A stretch of DNA of 61,188 nucleotides from an uncultured Collinsella sp. (GTDB taxonomy: Bacteria; Actinomycetota; Coriobacteriia; Coriobacteriales; Coriobacteriaceae): the NCBI GenBank assembly GCA_900542305.1, contig UQMU01000009.1:1-61188 (forward strand), written 5' to 3'. This document shows, piece after piece, positions 51,757 to 60,471 of the stretch. Numbering within the stretch: position 1 is the stretch's first letter; each line of letters opens with the position of its first letter. Both the position numbers and the translations under genes were made by a program. A model generated the notes under the pieces. It made no database searches and was not told where the DNA came from. It was given only the letters and a program-made list of their open reading frames with translations.

Positions 51757-52413
51757 CTATTTACCACCTTTCATAGCCGGAATTCGGCCAACAACGGGAA
51801 TACCCAGGAGCTCTTCTGCCTCTTCAGCACCGCGGATGCGGGTATTGAGCATGTCTGCCAAAACGACATAGGCAACTGCGATAAAGATACCGGCGAGGAA
51901 CGCGACGGCAATATACAGCGTGCGCTTGGGGCCGCTGGGGGCTTCGGGGGTCTTAGCCTCGTCGATAACGTTGATGCTCTGGGCAGCGCCGACGTTCTGA
52001 GCGACCGTACTCACCGAGCTGGCAATGGCCTTTGCGACCTCAGCCGTCTCCTTGGCATCGGTGCCGGTAACCGAAAGCGTAATGACACGCGTGGTGGTCT
52101 CGGAGGAAACAGACACCTTGTAGTCATCCAAATCGGTGAGGCCCAGTTCTTTGGCGGCGCCGCTCTTAACGCTATCGCTATCCAGCAGCGTGGCGATATC
52201 GTTGGAAAGCATCTGGCTCGCCGAGAGATCGTTGTAGCTCATCTGACCGCTATCGTCGGTCTTGGCGAGAATGTACATGCTCGTCGTCGCGGTGTAGGTG
52301 TTGTCCATCGCAATGAAGGACACGATGCCCATGGCGATCGCGCAGACCACCGGAAGGGTGATGACCAGCTTGAGGTGCTTCTTCAGCAGCTGGAACAGTT
52401 CGAGAAGGGTCAT
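51757..52413 (-). CDS. Wzz/CpsC-type chain-length determinant and kinase activator
   Basis: 218 residues. Two membrane helices (about residues 16-35 and 172-193) flank an extracytoplasmic domain, with the family features TYTATTSMYILAKTDD and the C-terminal RTLYIAVAFLAGIFIAVAYVV. The cytosolic tail (GIPVVGRIPAMKGGK) activates the kinase. It starts the three-gene operon. No glycosyltransferase or Wzx/Wzy gene is within the window. Confidence 0.92.
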   Translation of the reverse strand: MTLLELFQLLKKHLKLVITLPVVCAIAMGIVSFIAMDNTYTATTSMYILAKTDDSGQMSYNDLSASQMLSNDIATLLDSDSVKSGAAKELGLTDLDDYKVSVSSETTTRVITLSVTGTDAKETAEVAKAIASSVSTVAQNVGAAQSINVIDEAKTPEAPSGPKRTLYIAVAFLAGIFIAVAYVVLADMLNTRIRGAEEAEELLGIPVVGRIPAMKGGK

Positions 52414-52545
52414 GCAGCTTGCCTTTCATTTCCCCAGTTCGGATTGACAAAACTGTCCGTATGTTATCGCATCTTTTTACCGAGACCAAACTCTATACAT
52501 AAGAAACAGGCTCTCCTGTAAAAATGTCGGAAGCAATCGTAAAAT

Positions 52546-52583
52546 TGCACAACAACGCCGCACCCGAAAGTCAAATGCGGCGT
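52546..52583 (-). terminator. Terminator of the phoR-like gene
   Basis: ACGCCGCA (52555-52562) pairs with TGCGGCGT (52576-52583). On the minus strand TGTTGTGC follows. The T-tract is imperfect. Confidence 0.6.
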
Positions 52584-52608
52584 CTACATCAATATCTATG
52601 TTGTATCG

Positions 52609-54033
52609 CTATGCGAATGGCTCGTCCTGCTGTATGGGAAACGTCACCGTAATGGTGGTTCCCACGCCCAACTCGCTCGACAGATCGAGCGTGGCGTGAT
52701 GATACAGGGCCGCATGCTTGACAATGGCAAGCCCCAGGCCGGTTCCGCCGCGTGCCTTGGACCTACTCTTGTCCACGCGATAGAACCGCTCAAATACCTT
52801 GCCCTGTTCTTCAGGCGCGATACCGATTCCCGTGTCGGCGACAGCGAGGAACGGATGGCCTTCGTCGTTGGTGCCGCACTGCAGCGTAACCGTACCGCCG
52901 GGCCGATTGTAGCGGATGGCGTTGCTTGCCAGATTATAGATGAGCTCGTCGACCAAGCGCGACACGCCTTCGATGACCACAGGCTTGGTCTCATGACTTA
53001 TCGTCACATTCGCTTGACGGGCGACCTGTTCAAGACGCTGCTCAACCGCGTAGATCGCACGCGAGAGCTCAATAGGCTCCGTGGACCCAATGGGCACTGC
53101 CTCGCCTTCAGTTGCACGTTCGGCCTCGTCCAAGTTAGACAGCGTAAGGATGTCGTTGACAAGCGCTGCCAAGCGGCCCGCCTCACGATAGATGCGACCG
53201 CCAAAGTTGCGCAGGTCGTCCTCGCCCTCGACCATGCCATTTGCGATGAGCTCGGCATAGCCCGAAATCGCCGTAAGCGGCGTCTTGAGCTCATGGGTGA
53301 TATTCGCCGTGAACTCGCGGCGCATACGGTCGTTGTCCGCTAGCACCGCCATTTGGCGCTTGAGTTCCTGGCGCTGCGACTCGATACGCTCAAGCATGGG
53401 GACCATCTCGGCATAGGCGTGCTCATAGCTACGGCGTGGGTGATCCAAATCCACCTCTTGCAACGGCGCGATGATGGCACGGGACTCACGGCGCGCCATA
53501 AAAAACGAGAGTACTGCACCCGCTGCTGCGATAAGCAGCATCGGCGCCAGCATCGACAGCAAAATCGCCGCAACGCCAGGCTGGGCCTGCGCCAAGCGAA
53601 CGACCTGGCCGTTATCAAGGGTGACGGCGCGATACAGCATAATCTCGTCGAGTGTAGAGCTTGCGCGCTCCGCGGAACCCGAACCACTCTCAAAGGCCTC
53701 GATGACCTCGGGGCGATCGCCATGGTTGGGCAGTGTGGAAGGTGACGCCTCGTTGTCGTAGGCAACAGATCCGTCCTTATTGATCAGCGTGATACGAAGA
53801 TCCTCGCGATCGAGGCTTCGCAAGAACGGAATGGGCTTCTGCTGCTCGTCGAGGGCGGCAGCAATGAGCTCGGTTTCCTGCGCCAGATTGGCACTCGTGG
53901 CATCCGCCAAAGTGTTTTGCACAAAGAACGCACCCAGCACCGTAAACGCCACGATAACCGCCATGGCGCAGACAAAGATCGTCACAAAAACGCGGTGCGA
54001 CAGCGTATGTTTTCCCTGGGGGGCGAAGACCAC
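52609..54033 (-). CDS. phoR: Sensor histidine kinase, PhoR-like
   Basis: 474 residues. Two membrane helices (about 13-35 and 150-175) enclose an extracytoplasmic sensor. The H-box is ITHELKTPLTAISG, the N-box is NLASNAIRYN, and the G boxes are VADTGIGIAPEE and GGTGLGLAIVK. It lies 3 bp after the regulator gene and in one direction with pstB, which points to phosphate sensing. The gene symbol rests on this context. Confidence 0.85.
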   Translation of the reverse strand: MVFAPQGKHTLSHRVFVTIFVCAMAVIVAFTVLGAFFVQNTLADATSANLAQETELIAAALDEQQKPIPFLRSLDREDLRITLINKDGSVAYDNEASPSTLPNHGDRPEVIEAFESGSGSAERASSTLDEIMLYRAVTLDNGQVVRLAQAQPGVAAILLSMLAPMLLIAAAGAVLSFFMARRESRAIIAPLQEVDLDHPRRSYEHAYAEMVPMLERIESQRQELKRQMAVLADNDRMRREFTANITHELKTPLTAISGYAELIANGMVEGEDDLRNFGGRIYREAGRLAALVNDILTLSNLDEAERATEGEAVPIGSTEPIELSRAIYAVEQRLEQVARQANVTISHETKPVVIEGVSRLVDELIYNLASNAIRYNRPGGTVTLQCGTNDEGHPFLAVADTGIGIAPEEQGKVFERFYRVDKSRSKARGGTGLGLAIVKHAALYHHATLDLSSELGVGTTITVTFPIQQDEPFA

Positions 54034-54036
54034 GGG

Positions 54037-54765
54037 TTACTCCTCCGATGCGGTGGCCGCGGTGTCGTCGCCTTCGGCACCATCACCGGCAGAAGGCTCG
54101 GCCAGGCGATAACCCACGCCGCGCACGGTCTCGATGGCGCTGGCATGCTCGCCCAGTTTTTGGCGAAGCGTCTGCACGTGCACGTCAACGGTGCGCGAAC
54201 CGCCGTCGAAGTCCCAGCCCCACACGCTCTGCAGCAACGACTCGCGGGTAAAGACCACACCGGGCTTGCGCATGAGGTACTCGAGCAGGTCGAACTCGCG
54301 CAGGGTGAGCTTAAGCGGCTCGCCGGCAACGGTCACCTCGCGATGGCTGGGCGAAAGCACGATGTCGCCCACGCTGAGCACATCGCTCGCCTGCTTGACC
54401 ATGCCGCCGCGACGCAGCAGTGCGCGGCAGCGGCTCGCAAGCTCCATGAGCGAAAACGGCTTAGTCAGGTAATCGTCGGCACCGCCATCGAGCGCCATCA
54501 CCTTGTCGAGTTCGGTGTCCTTGGCGGTAAGCATCATGATGGGCACCGTCGCCGTCAGGCGATCGGCACGCAGGCGACGCATAATCGCCAAGCCATCGGT
54601 GTCGGGCAGCATGATATCGAGCAGCACAGCATCGGGCACCCGTCGCGCCACGGCAGCTTTAAACTCGCCATCACACGAAAAGCCCTCGGCCTCGATTCCC
54701 TGCTTGCGCAGCGCGTAGACTGTCAAATCCCTGATGTTGTCATCGTCCTCGACGTAATAGATCAT
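54037..54765 (-). CDS. phoB: OmpR-family response regulator, PhoB/PhoP-like
   Basis: 242 residues. The receiver has an acidic pocket (MIYYVEDDDNIR), phospho-Asp in LLDIMLPDTDG, Thr in MMLTAKD and Lys in LTKPF. The winged helix reads LREFDLLEYLMRKPG...SRTVDVHVQTLRQKLG. The last 20 residues are an acidic, Ala-rich tail. It sits between pstB (64 bp upstream) and its kinase. Confidence 0.88.
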   Translation of the reverse strand: MIYYVEDDDNIRDLTVYALRKQGIEAEGFSCDGEFKAAVARRVPDAVLLDIMLPDTDGLAIMRRLRADRLTATVPIMMLTAKDTELDKVMALDGGADDYLTKPFSLMELASRCRALLRRGGMVKQASDVLSVGDIVLSPSHREVTVAGEPLKLTLREFDLLEYLMRKPGVVFTRESLLQSVWGWDFDGGSRTVDVHVQTLRQKLGEHASAIETVRGVGYRLAEPSAGDGAEGDDTAATASEE

Positions 54766-54829
54766 GTTGAACCCCTTTGTGGCCGATATGACCGCATCTT
54801 AACCCTAAAGGCACCTGTAAAAGGCAGCG

Positions 54830-55705
54830 TCAGCCAAAACGCCCCGTCAAATAGTCCGCGGTGCGCGGATCGGACGGATTCTTGAAGAGTTGCGCGGTGG
54901 GCGCGTGCTCCACCAGCTCACCCAGCAAAAAGAACGCAACCGAATCGGAAATACGCGCGGCCTGCTGCATGTTGTGCGTCACGACCACCAGCGTGCAGGT
55001 CTCCTTGAGCTCGCAGGCCAGCTGCTCCACCACCAACGTCGACACAGGGTCGAGTGCCGAGGTCGGCTCGTCCATCAGCAGAATGTCGGGCTGCACGGCA
55101 AGTGCGCGAGCGATGCACAGGCGCTGCTGCTGTCCACCCGAAAGACCCAGGCCCGACTCTTTGAGCTTGTCCTTGACCTCGTCCCACAGGGCAGCGCGAC
55201 GCAGGGAGTCCTCGACCAGCTCATCGAGCACGGCGCGGTCGCGCACACCCATACCGCGAGGACCGTAGGCGACGTTGTCGTAGATGCTCATGGGAAATGG
55301 GTTGGGGCGTTGGAACACCATGCCCACGCGCTGGCGCAAACGGCAGATGTCGCAATCGCCCAGGATATCTTGACCATCGAGCGCAATCTTGCCCTCGATG
55401 CGGCAATCCTTGATGCCGTCGTTCATGCGGTTAAAGCAGCGCAGCAACGTGGACTTTCCGCAGCCCGAAGGCCCGATGAACGAAGTGATCTGCTTGTCGC
55501 GGATCTTGATATTCACGTCCTTGAGCGCATGGTGATCGCCATAGAACAGGTCGAGGCCCTCGACGTCGATGCGCGTCGGCGAGGCGGCAAGATCCTCTGC
55601 CGTGGGGCGAGTCGCATCCCCAACCTCGCGCTCATGCGCGGCCTCGGCCTGCGCTTCCATGAGTTCTTCAAGCTCCGTGGGCTCCACAGCCGCAGCAGCC
55701 GTCAT
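54830..55705 (-). CDS. pstB: Phosphate ABC transporter ATPase PstB
   Basis: 291 residues. An N-terminal acidic/Ala-rich extension of about 45 residues precedes the ABC domain: Walker A GPSGCGKSTLLRCFNRMND, Q-loop FQRPNPFPMSIYDNVAYG, signature LSGGQQQRL, Walker B LLMDEPTSALDP and the H-loop VVTHNMQQ. NPFPMSIYDNVAYGPR is PstB-specific. The ATG at 55705 follows GGAGGTG. pstS, pstC, pstA and phoU are not adjacent, which is unusual. Confidence 0.94.
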   Translation of the reverse strand: MTAAAAVEPTELEELMEAQAEAAHEREVGDATRPTAEDLAASPTRIDVEGLDLFYGDHHALKDVNIKIRDKQITSFIGPSGCGKSTLLRCFNRMNDGIKDCRIEGKIALDGQDILGDCDICRLRQRVGMVFQRPNPFPMSIYDNVAYGPRGMGVRDRAVLDELVEDSLRRAALWDEVKDKLKESGLGLSGGQQQRLCIARALAVQPDILLMDEPTSALDPVSTLVVEQLACELKETCTLVVVTHNMQQAARISDSVAFFLLGELVEHAPTAQLFKNPSDPRTADYLTGRFG

Positions 55706-55781
55706 ACCGCACACCTCCATATCGATATCAATTCAGCAGTATCGATAGTAGGAATCGCGGCTCATACGCACGTGAGCACAT

Positions 55782-55797
55782 TGTCAAGTGTTTGTAA
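55782..55797 (-). promoter_or_regulatory. Candidate PHO box upstream of pstB
   Basis: On the minus strand TTACAA-N4-TTGACA forms two direct hexamers with a 10-bp period, like the TT(A/C)ACA repeats bound by Bacillus PhoP. It lies about 75 bp before the pstB start, between the stop of the upstream kinase gene and pstB. Confidence 0.5.
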
Positions 55798-55808
55798 GGG
55801 CACGCTGG

Positions 55809-57047
55809 CTATGCGGCGGGCAGCTCGATGGTGAATATCGTGTGTTCGGGCGTCGATTCACATGCAACGGTACCGCCGTGTGCCGCGATGATCTCCTTGG
55901 CAATGGCAAGGCCCAGACCGGCACCACCGCGATTGGTCGCACGCGCCGCATCCAGGCGATAGAACTTCTCAAAGATCACCTTAAGCTTAGCCGCAGGGAT
56001 AGGATCGCCCTGATTGATAAAGCGCACGCGCACGCCGCCATCGTCTTGGCGCCTGGCCTCAATCGTGATAGTCGAGCCCTCATAGCTATAGGCGACGGCG
56101 TTTTTCATGATGTTGTTGAACACGCGGGCCATCTTATCGCCATCCACGAGCACCGTCAGGTCCTCGCGAATATCAACCTGGGCTTCCTTATGCTGCTCGT
56201 TGAGGATGGGATAGAACTCGTCAGCCACCTGAGCCAGCAGCAACCCCAGATCAACATAGCCGCGCGTGAGCACGATATCGTGGAAGTCAAAGCGCGTGAT
56301 ATCGAAGAACTCTTCGATGAGCGCATCGAGCCGGTGCGCCTTGTCGAGCGCCACGCCCGTAAAGTGCGCACGTTGCTCAACCGGCAGCTCAGGAGCCTCT
56401 TGCAGCAGCGAAAGATAGCCCACCACACTGGCAAGCGGGGTGCGTAGGTCATGTGCCAAGTACGTGACCAGATCGTCCTTGCGATGAGACTCGTCACGCA
56501 AGGCCTGTTGCACCTTGCGCTCGCGATCGCGCACACGGTTGAGTGCGCCCTCGACCTCCAGGAAGTCGCCGTCGATGTTGTCCCAGGTGTCGGGGTGATC
56601 GATCAGGCGATCTTGAATACGAGCGGCCAGCACACAATCGGCATGCTGCTCGCCCTGCTCGTAGCCCTGGTAGTACAGGGCGCGGCCGCAAAAGAACAGC
56701 ACGCACACGGCAAGCGCCAGCACAAAGCCAAGCATGTTGAATACAAAGCCGGCATCGAACAGCACCGGCCCTTCGATGCCGCCGAGTGCCATGGCGCCAA
56801 TCGCCAACGTCATGGCCCACGCGGCACCGCCAATCACCACGCAGCGGCGTACGATTTCAAATCGATCGATCAGCAAAAAGCCGACAAGCAGCACCGCCAA
56901 GATTCCAGCGATGTTATCGATGCCAATCAGCAGCAGGCTCAGCAAAAAGAGCAGCACCGTTGCAAGCGCGCGGTTGTCGACGACCGACCTCACGTATTCA
57001 AAGAGTCGATCGGGCACCTCGAATGCCTGCCTATCGTCTTTTGTCAT
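55809..57047 (-). CDS. Sensor histidine kinase, VanS-like
   Basis: 412 residues. Four N-terminal membrane helices (about residues 25-130) leave little extracytoplasmic loop, so sensing is probably within or near the membrane. The H-box is LAHDLRTPLASVVGYLSLL, the N-box is NIMKNAVAYS, and the G2 box is GGAGLGLAIAKEI. The sequence around the H-box is of the VanS type, but no vancomycin-resistance genes are nearby. The ATG at 57047 is preferred over a GTG two codons upstream. It pairs with the regulator gene 25 bp upstream. Confidence 0.87.
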   Translation of the reverse strand: MTKDDRQAFEVPDRLFEYVRSVVDNRALATVLLFLLSLLLIGIDNIAGILAVLLVGFLLIDRFEIVRRCVVIGGAAWAMTLAIGAMALGGIEGPVLFDAGFVFNMLGFVLALAVCVLFFCGRALYYQGYEQGEQHADCVLAARIQDRLIDHPDTWDNIDGDFLEVEGALNRVRDRERKVQQALRDESHRKDDLVTYLAHDLRTPLASVVGYLSLLQEAPELPVEQRAHFTGVALDKAHRLDALIEEFFDITRFDFHDIVLTRGYVDLGLLLAQVADEFYPILNEQHKEAQVDIREDLTVLVDGDKMARVFNNIMKNAVAYSYEGSTITIEARRQDDGGVRVRFINQGDPIPAAKLKVIFEKFYRLDAARATNRGGAGLGLAIAKEIIAAHGGTVACESTPEHTIFTIELPAA

Positions 57048-57072
57048 ATCCACTTCCCCACCATCAAAGGCG

Positions 57073-57768
57073 TTATTCGATTATGTAGCCGACGCCCCAG
57101 ACGTTTTTGATAAAGCGCGGCTTTTGAGCGTCGTCACCGATCTTTTCGCGCAGGTGGCGAATGTGCACCATCACCGTATTGTTGGAGCCGGGCATAAAAT
57201 CCTCGTTCCACACCGCGCGGAACAGATCCTCCACGGCCACCACACTGCCGCGATGCTCGACCAGATACAGCAAGATGGAATACTCGATGGGCGTGAGGCG
57301 AACCGGTGAACCGTCCACTGTCACGGAACGAGCATCGCGGTTGATCTCCAAGCCGTCGAGCTGAATGGTCGGCGACTCGGCCGCCTGCGCACGGCTACCG
57401 TAGCTGGTGTAGCGACGAAGCTGAGCGTGCACGCGCGCGATGAGCTCCAGCGGGCGGAACGGCTTAACCACGTAATCGTCCGCGCCAAGCGAAAGGCCCT
57501 CGATCTTGTCTTGCTGGGCATCGCGCGCCGTCAGCATAATCACGGGATAGGTATGGCTGGAACGGATCGTACGCAGCAACTCAAGCCCATCGATATCGGG
57601 CAGCATGACATCCAGCAGCGCAAGATCGAACTCCTGCTCCAAGATTGCCTTGGCAGCATCGGCCCCGCTATAGGCGACCTGTACGTCAAAGCCTTCTTTT
57701 GTAAGGTAGATACCAACCAAGTCGGCGATGGCCTTTTCGTCATCAACTACCAAAATGCGCTCGTTCAT
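57073..57768 (-). CDS. OmpR-family response regulator, VanR-like
   Basis: 231 residues. The receiver has ILVVDDEKAIADLVGIYL, phospho-Asp in ALLDVMLPDIDG, Thr in IMLTARD and Lys in VVKPFRPLEL. The winged helix includes LTPIEYSILLYLVEHRG and NNTVMVHIRHLREKIG. It is VanR-like in sequence and heads a two-gene operon with its kinase. The target genes are unknown. The RBS is GAGAGGAG. Confidence 0.9.
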   Translation of the reverse strand: MNERILVVDDEKAIADLVGIYLTKEGFDVQVAYSGADAAKAILEQEFDLALLDVMLPDIDGLELLRTIRSSHTYPVIMLTARDAQQDKIEGLSLGADDYVVKPFRPLELIARVHAQLRRYTSYGSRAQAAESPTIQLDGLEINRDARSVTVDGSPVRLTPIEYSILLYLVEHRGSVVAVEDLFRAVWNEDFMPGSNNTVMVHIRHLREKIGDDAQKPRFIKNVWGVGYIIE

Positions 57769-57935
57769 GCGTGCTCCTCTCGCGCTCCATTATGCCCGAG
57801 GGGGCGCACGCCACACACAACAAGCGTGGGTGATTAAGTCGGCCTTAAGCACCCTTGTGCCCGTTCGGGCGCGGATGTGGGCCACGCGCGCGGCGAAACT
57901 CAACCTGAGTGAATGCATCAAGTTGATTTTGATAT

Positions 57936-58205
57936 TTAATTACCGCTTTTCTTTTCGAATCCCTTGAGACCCGCCATATCCATCTCTGATTGCAGGCGCT
58001 CAGACAAGGCTAGAGCGGAGATACCCAATGCACGCGCATAATCAAATTGTTCGTATAGCTTAAGAGACCGTTCTCCTGTTTCGACCTTCGACACAAACGA
58101 TTGCGGCACGCAAAGGGCGCGCGCAATATCGACCTGGGTCAAACCAGATTCTTTTCTCATGCGAGCGAGGCAACGACCGCACACCTTGTTAGCGTCAACG
58201 TTCAT
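57936..58205 (-). CDS. XRE-family helix-turn-helix regulator
   Basis: About 89 residues. The Cro/C1 domain is RMRKESGLTQVDIARALCVPQSFVSKVETGERSL. A short Cys pair (KVCGRC) precedes it. The ATG at 58205 is chosen; a TTG at 58241 would add 12 residues, and neither has a good RBS. It diverges from the SHOCT operon, and the shared 100-bp region has ATATCC repeats, so it probably regulates itself and that operon. Confidence 0.8.
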   Translation of the reverse strand: MNVDANKVCGRCLARMRKESGLTQVDIARALCVPQSFVSKVETGERSLKLYEQFDYARALGISALALSERLQSEMDMAGLKGFEKKSGN

Positions 58206-58216
58206 GCCGTCAAAGC

Positions 58217-58251
58217 TATATCCCGTATCTGGATATCCCAAATTAGGATAT
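58217..58251. promoter_or_regulatory. Repeated ATATCC motifs between the XRE and SHOCT genes
   Basis: ATATCC occurs twice in direct order (near 58218 and at 58233-58238) and once inverted as GGATAT (58246-58251), the last pair forming a 6-bp inverted repeat with a 7-bp spacer. It is a candidate XRE operator. Confidence 0.45.
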
Positions 58252-58306
58252 TCTTGGTTTATTAAACGGGGTTCTTGCCCATTCAGCTCCTACCGATTGG
58301 AATGCG

Positions 58307-58774
58307 ATGGAAATACTCGACCAAATAAAATCCCTCAAAGAGCTGCAGGAAATGGGGGCAATTAGCCAAGAAGAGTTCGATGAACAGAAGCGTCGAATTC
58401 TCGACCATCACTTTGATGGAAGTAGATTAGAGACATCCAACACCCGTGGTGGGCAGGAACCCCGTGGCGAGCAGGGACTCTTTTATTCCAACACCGCAAA
58501 CAACAATTCCCCAGCAAATTCAACGTCCCCAAAAAGTAAGATAGTCGCCGGATTGCTTGCAATATGCCTTGGCGCCCTTGGCATCCACAAGTTCTATCTC
58601 GGCTATAAAAACGAGGGTATAGCAATGCTGCTAGGGACGCTGCTCGGATCGCTTTTAATTATTGGGCCTTTAGTCATGAACCTGATTTCCTTCATCGAGG
58701 GAATCATCTACCTCACAAAAACTGATAGCGACTTTGAAGTCCAGTATGTCCTCGGCCATAAGGGGTGGTTTTAA
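58307..58774 (+). CDS. SHOCT-TM2 domain membrane protein
   Basis: 155 residues. The N-terminus is a SHOCT domain (IKSLKELQEMGAISQEEFDEQKRRIL). A Ser/Asn-rich linker follows, then a TM2 domain with two membrane helices and the family GLLAICLGALGIHKFYLGY. SHOCT is a short helical module often at protein ends and thought to mediate oligomerisation. TM2 proteins have no settled function. The codon usage is visibly more AT-rich than in the neighbouring 50 kb. The next gene starts 3 bp after its stop. Confidence 0.85.
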   Translation: MEILDQIKSLKELQEMGAISQEEFDEQKRRILDHHFDGSRLETSNTRGGQEPRGEQGLFYSNTANNNSPANSTSPKSKIVAGLLAICLGALGIHKFYLGYKNEGIAMLLGTLLGSLLIIGPLVMNLISFIEGIIYLTKTDSDFEVQYVLGHKGWF

Positions 58775-58776
58775 TA

Positions 58777-59628
58777 ATGCTCACCAAGACGAAATACCTG
58801 CTTAAGAATAATAAGTTCGCATTAGCAGCAGCAATCGCAACCGTCTGTTATCTATTCTTCTCCTTCTATTACATTTTCCTTTTTAGTGATGGATCATTTG
58901 AAAATGGGTTCATTGACGCCATCGATTTAAATAACCTCTTCTCCGGCATGAGTGACATCGAACATCTTTCTGAAGTTGTGCTCTTGCCAATAACAGCCCT
59001 ATTGGTTTTCGTCAAAATTGCTTGGCGCTTTGCCATGACGGCACTACCCGTTTTTCTCATCGGAGTTTACCTATTCACGAAGCATATAGGAAAGCAATCT
59101 GTTTTATACGCAGCTCTTGTCTCCATGGCGCTATCAGACATCATTATCTTGTTGCAATCCTCCCCGTTTTATCTCCTGCCACTTGATCTTCTCACCATTG
59201 CCGTATATCTAATCGGCGTAAAATTCAGCGACAAAACCGAGCTAACCCCGGCTTTCTGTTTTAGCGCACTCGTTCTTATCGCCGGATTCTGCTGGGGACT
59301 CAAGCTGGCCCCTTTTGTCCAAGGAAATGCTGATCCAACATACAACGTAAGCGCGCTGCTCCAATACATTTCCCTTTGGACGTTGTTCTCCATGGCCCTC
59401 TTTATACAGAAGCCCATTAAATCTAAAAACGTCGTAAACGAGTCTGAGCAGGCAGAAATCACCGTTGCAGACGCCCCTCTGGCTTTAAATCATCCGCGCA
59501 ACAGTCCTGCGCAAGTCCCCGTTGAGCAAACGATTGCCATGCTAAAAGAGCTCAAAACGCTTCTTGATGCAGGGGCAATCACTCCCGAGGAATATGAGAG
59601 CTACAAGCAACGCATTCTGAATCAATAG
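58777..59628 (+). CDS. Polytopic membrane protein with C-terminal SHOCT domain, unknown function
   Basis: 283 residues. Six or seven hydrophobic segments occupy residues 17-215. A polar linker then leads to a C-terminal SHOCT domain (TIAMLKELKTLLDAGAITPEEYESYKQRIL). I do not recognise the membrane part. Sharing SHOCT with the preceding gene suggests that the two proteins interact through these modules at the membrane's inner face. The start at 58777 avoids overlap with the upstream gene. The gene is AT-rich. Confidence 0.8.
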   Translation: MLTKTKYLLKNNKFALAAAIATVCYLFFSFYYIFLFSDGSFENGFIDAIDLNNLFSGMSDIEHLSEVVLLPITALLVFVKIAWRFAMTALPVFLIGVYLFTKHIGKQSVLYAALVSMALSDIIILLQSSPFYLLPLDLLTIAVYLIGVKFSDKTELTPAFCFSALVLIAGFCWGLKLAPFVQGNADPTYNVSALLQYISLWTLFSMALFIQKPIKSKNVVNESEQAEITVADAPLALNHPRNSPAQVPVEQTIAMLKELKTLLDAGAITPEEYESYKQRILNQ

Positions 59629-59680
59629 CATTATTTACAAGAAAGCCCACTGGAGGCTCGATTCGTAAGGAGCAGTCCCA

Positions 59681-60211
59681 ATGCTCGATAAGTTTAAAAA
59701 GATGGATCTTCCGAAACAAGCTGCATGCGTAATGCTGTCCTCCGCCCTCTGCGCGTGCCTGATTGGTTATCTGGGCTCCGTTGGCTCAACTATTTCACCG
59801 TATGGCGCAAACCCCGATGTTCCGGAAATATCGTCTGTAATCGACAGCGCAAACGGCTTTTCGGACAACGCCTATGACTATGGCGACTACGACAGCGATT
59901 ACGATTGCTATGAAATTAGCGACGGATATGGCGACAATGTCGCATCTCTGTACTACGACGACGATGGTTGCGATATCAAGCTCTACGTAGACGCAGATGA
60001 ATACAATTGCGATGAAACCCTCGAGGAGCTCTCTAGCGCAATCATTCTTGCTTGTGACCCCACGGTCGGCACCCATACGGCAGCAAAAAAGATATTTAAT
60101 GATTCTTTTTATACTGGTTGTATCCACAATGGAGTCACCTATAGAGCCGACGATGACAGCAGCGTTAACTATATCTTCGAGCTTAAGCTTGAAGATGATT
60201 CGAATGATTAG
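59681..60211 (+). CDS. Exported or membrane-anchored Asp/Tyr-rich protein, unknown function
   Basis: 176 residues. A short basic N-terminus (MLDKFKKMDLPKQ) and one hydrophobic segment (ACVMLSSALCACLIGYLGSVG) are followed by an acidic segment of Asp, Tyr, Gly and Ser (about residues 60-100) and a compact C-terminal region with two Cys (LACDP, TGCIHNG). The N-terminus could be a signal anchor. A lipobox is not convincing. AAGGAG precedes the start. It ends the AT-rich three-gene operon. No family is recognised. Confidence 0.72.
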   Translation: MLDKFKKMDLPKQAACVMLSSALCACLIGYLGSVGSTISPYGANPDVPEISSVIDSANGFSDNAYDYGDYDSDYDCYEISDGYGDNVASLYYDDDGCDIKLYVDADEYNCDETLEELSSAIILACDPTVGTHTAAKKIFNDSFYTGCIHNGVTYRADDDSSVNYIFELKLEDDSND

Positions 60212-60307
60212 CTGAATAGCATCTGGCGCGCATTTCGCGCCACAGGGTTGATTTCCGATCTCAGCCGAACACATTAGGCGGACAGGCCGTTCCCGCAGCT
60301 AGCCGAA

Positions 60308-60347
60308 CGCCCCCGAGGCCCCATCCGGGCCCCGGGGGCGCCGTTTT
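60308..60347 (+). terminator. GC-rich terminator-like hairpin
   Basis: The 14-bp stem with one mismatch (60308-60321 with 60327-60340, CGCCCCCGAGGCCC) is followed by CCGTTTT. It lies between the SHOCT operon and the IS30 gene. The rest of 60212-60471 shows a TGGCGCG/CGCGCCA mini-hairpin and no gene. Confidence 0.75.
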
Positions 60348-60471
60348 CCCAGTTGAAGGAACGGTGGAGATGTGTTTCGATGGGTCCGGTGGCCATGCTC
60401 CGCCCTCCGCCCGGCACCTCTTCCCAGACTCAGCCGGACGGTCGGTCAGTCTATTCCGTTTTGCCTTCAGG

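Noticed and set aside
55809..57768. Vancomycin-resistance locus suggested by the VanR/VanS-like pair
   Set aside because: No vanH, vanA/B, vanX or vanY homologue is adjacent; the pair is only similar in regulator family.
60253..60261. TTCCGATCT, identical to the last nine bases of the Illumina forward adapter, near the IS30 boundary
   Set aside because: The match does not extend upstream (TTGAT instead of CGCTC), and one 9-mer match is expected by chance in about every second window of this size.
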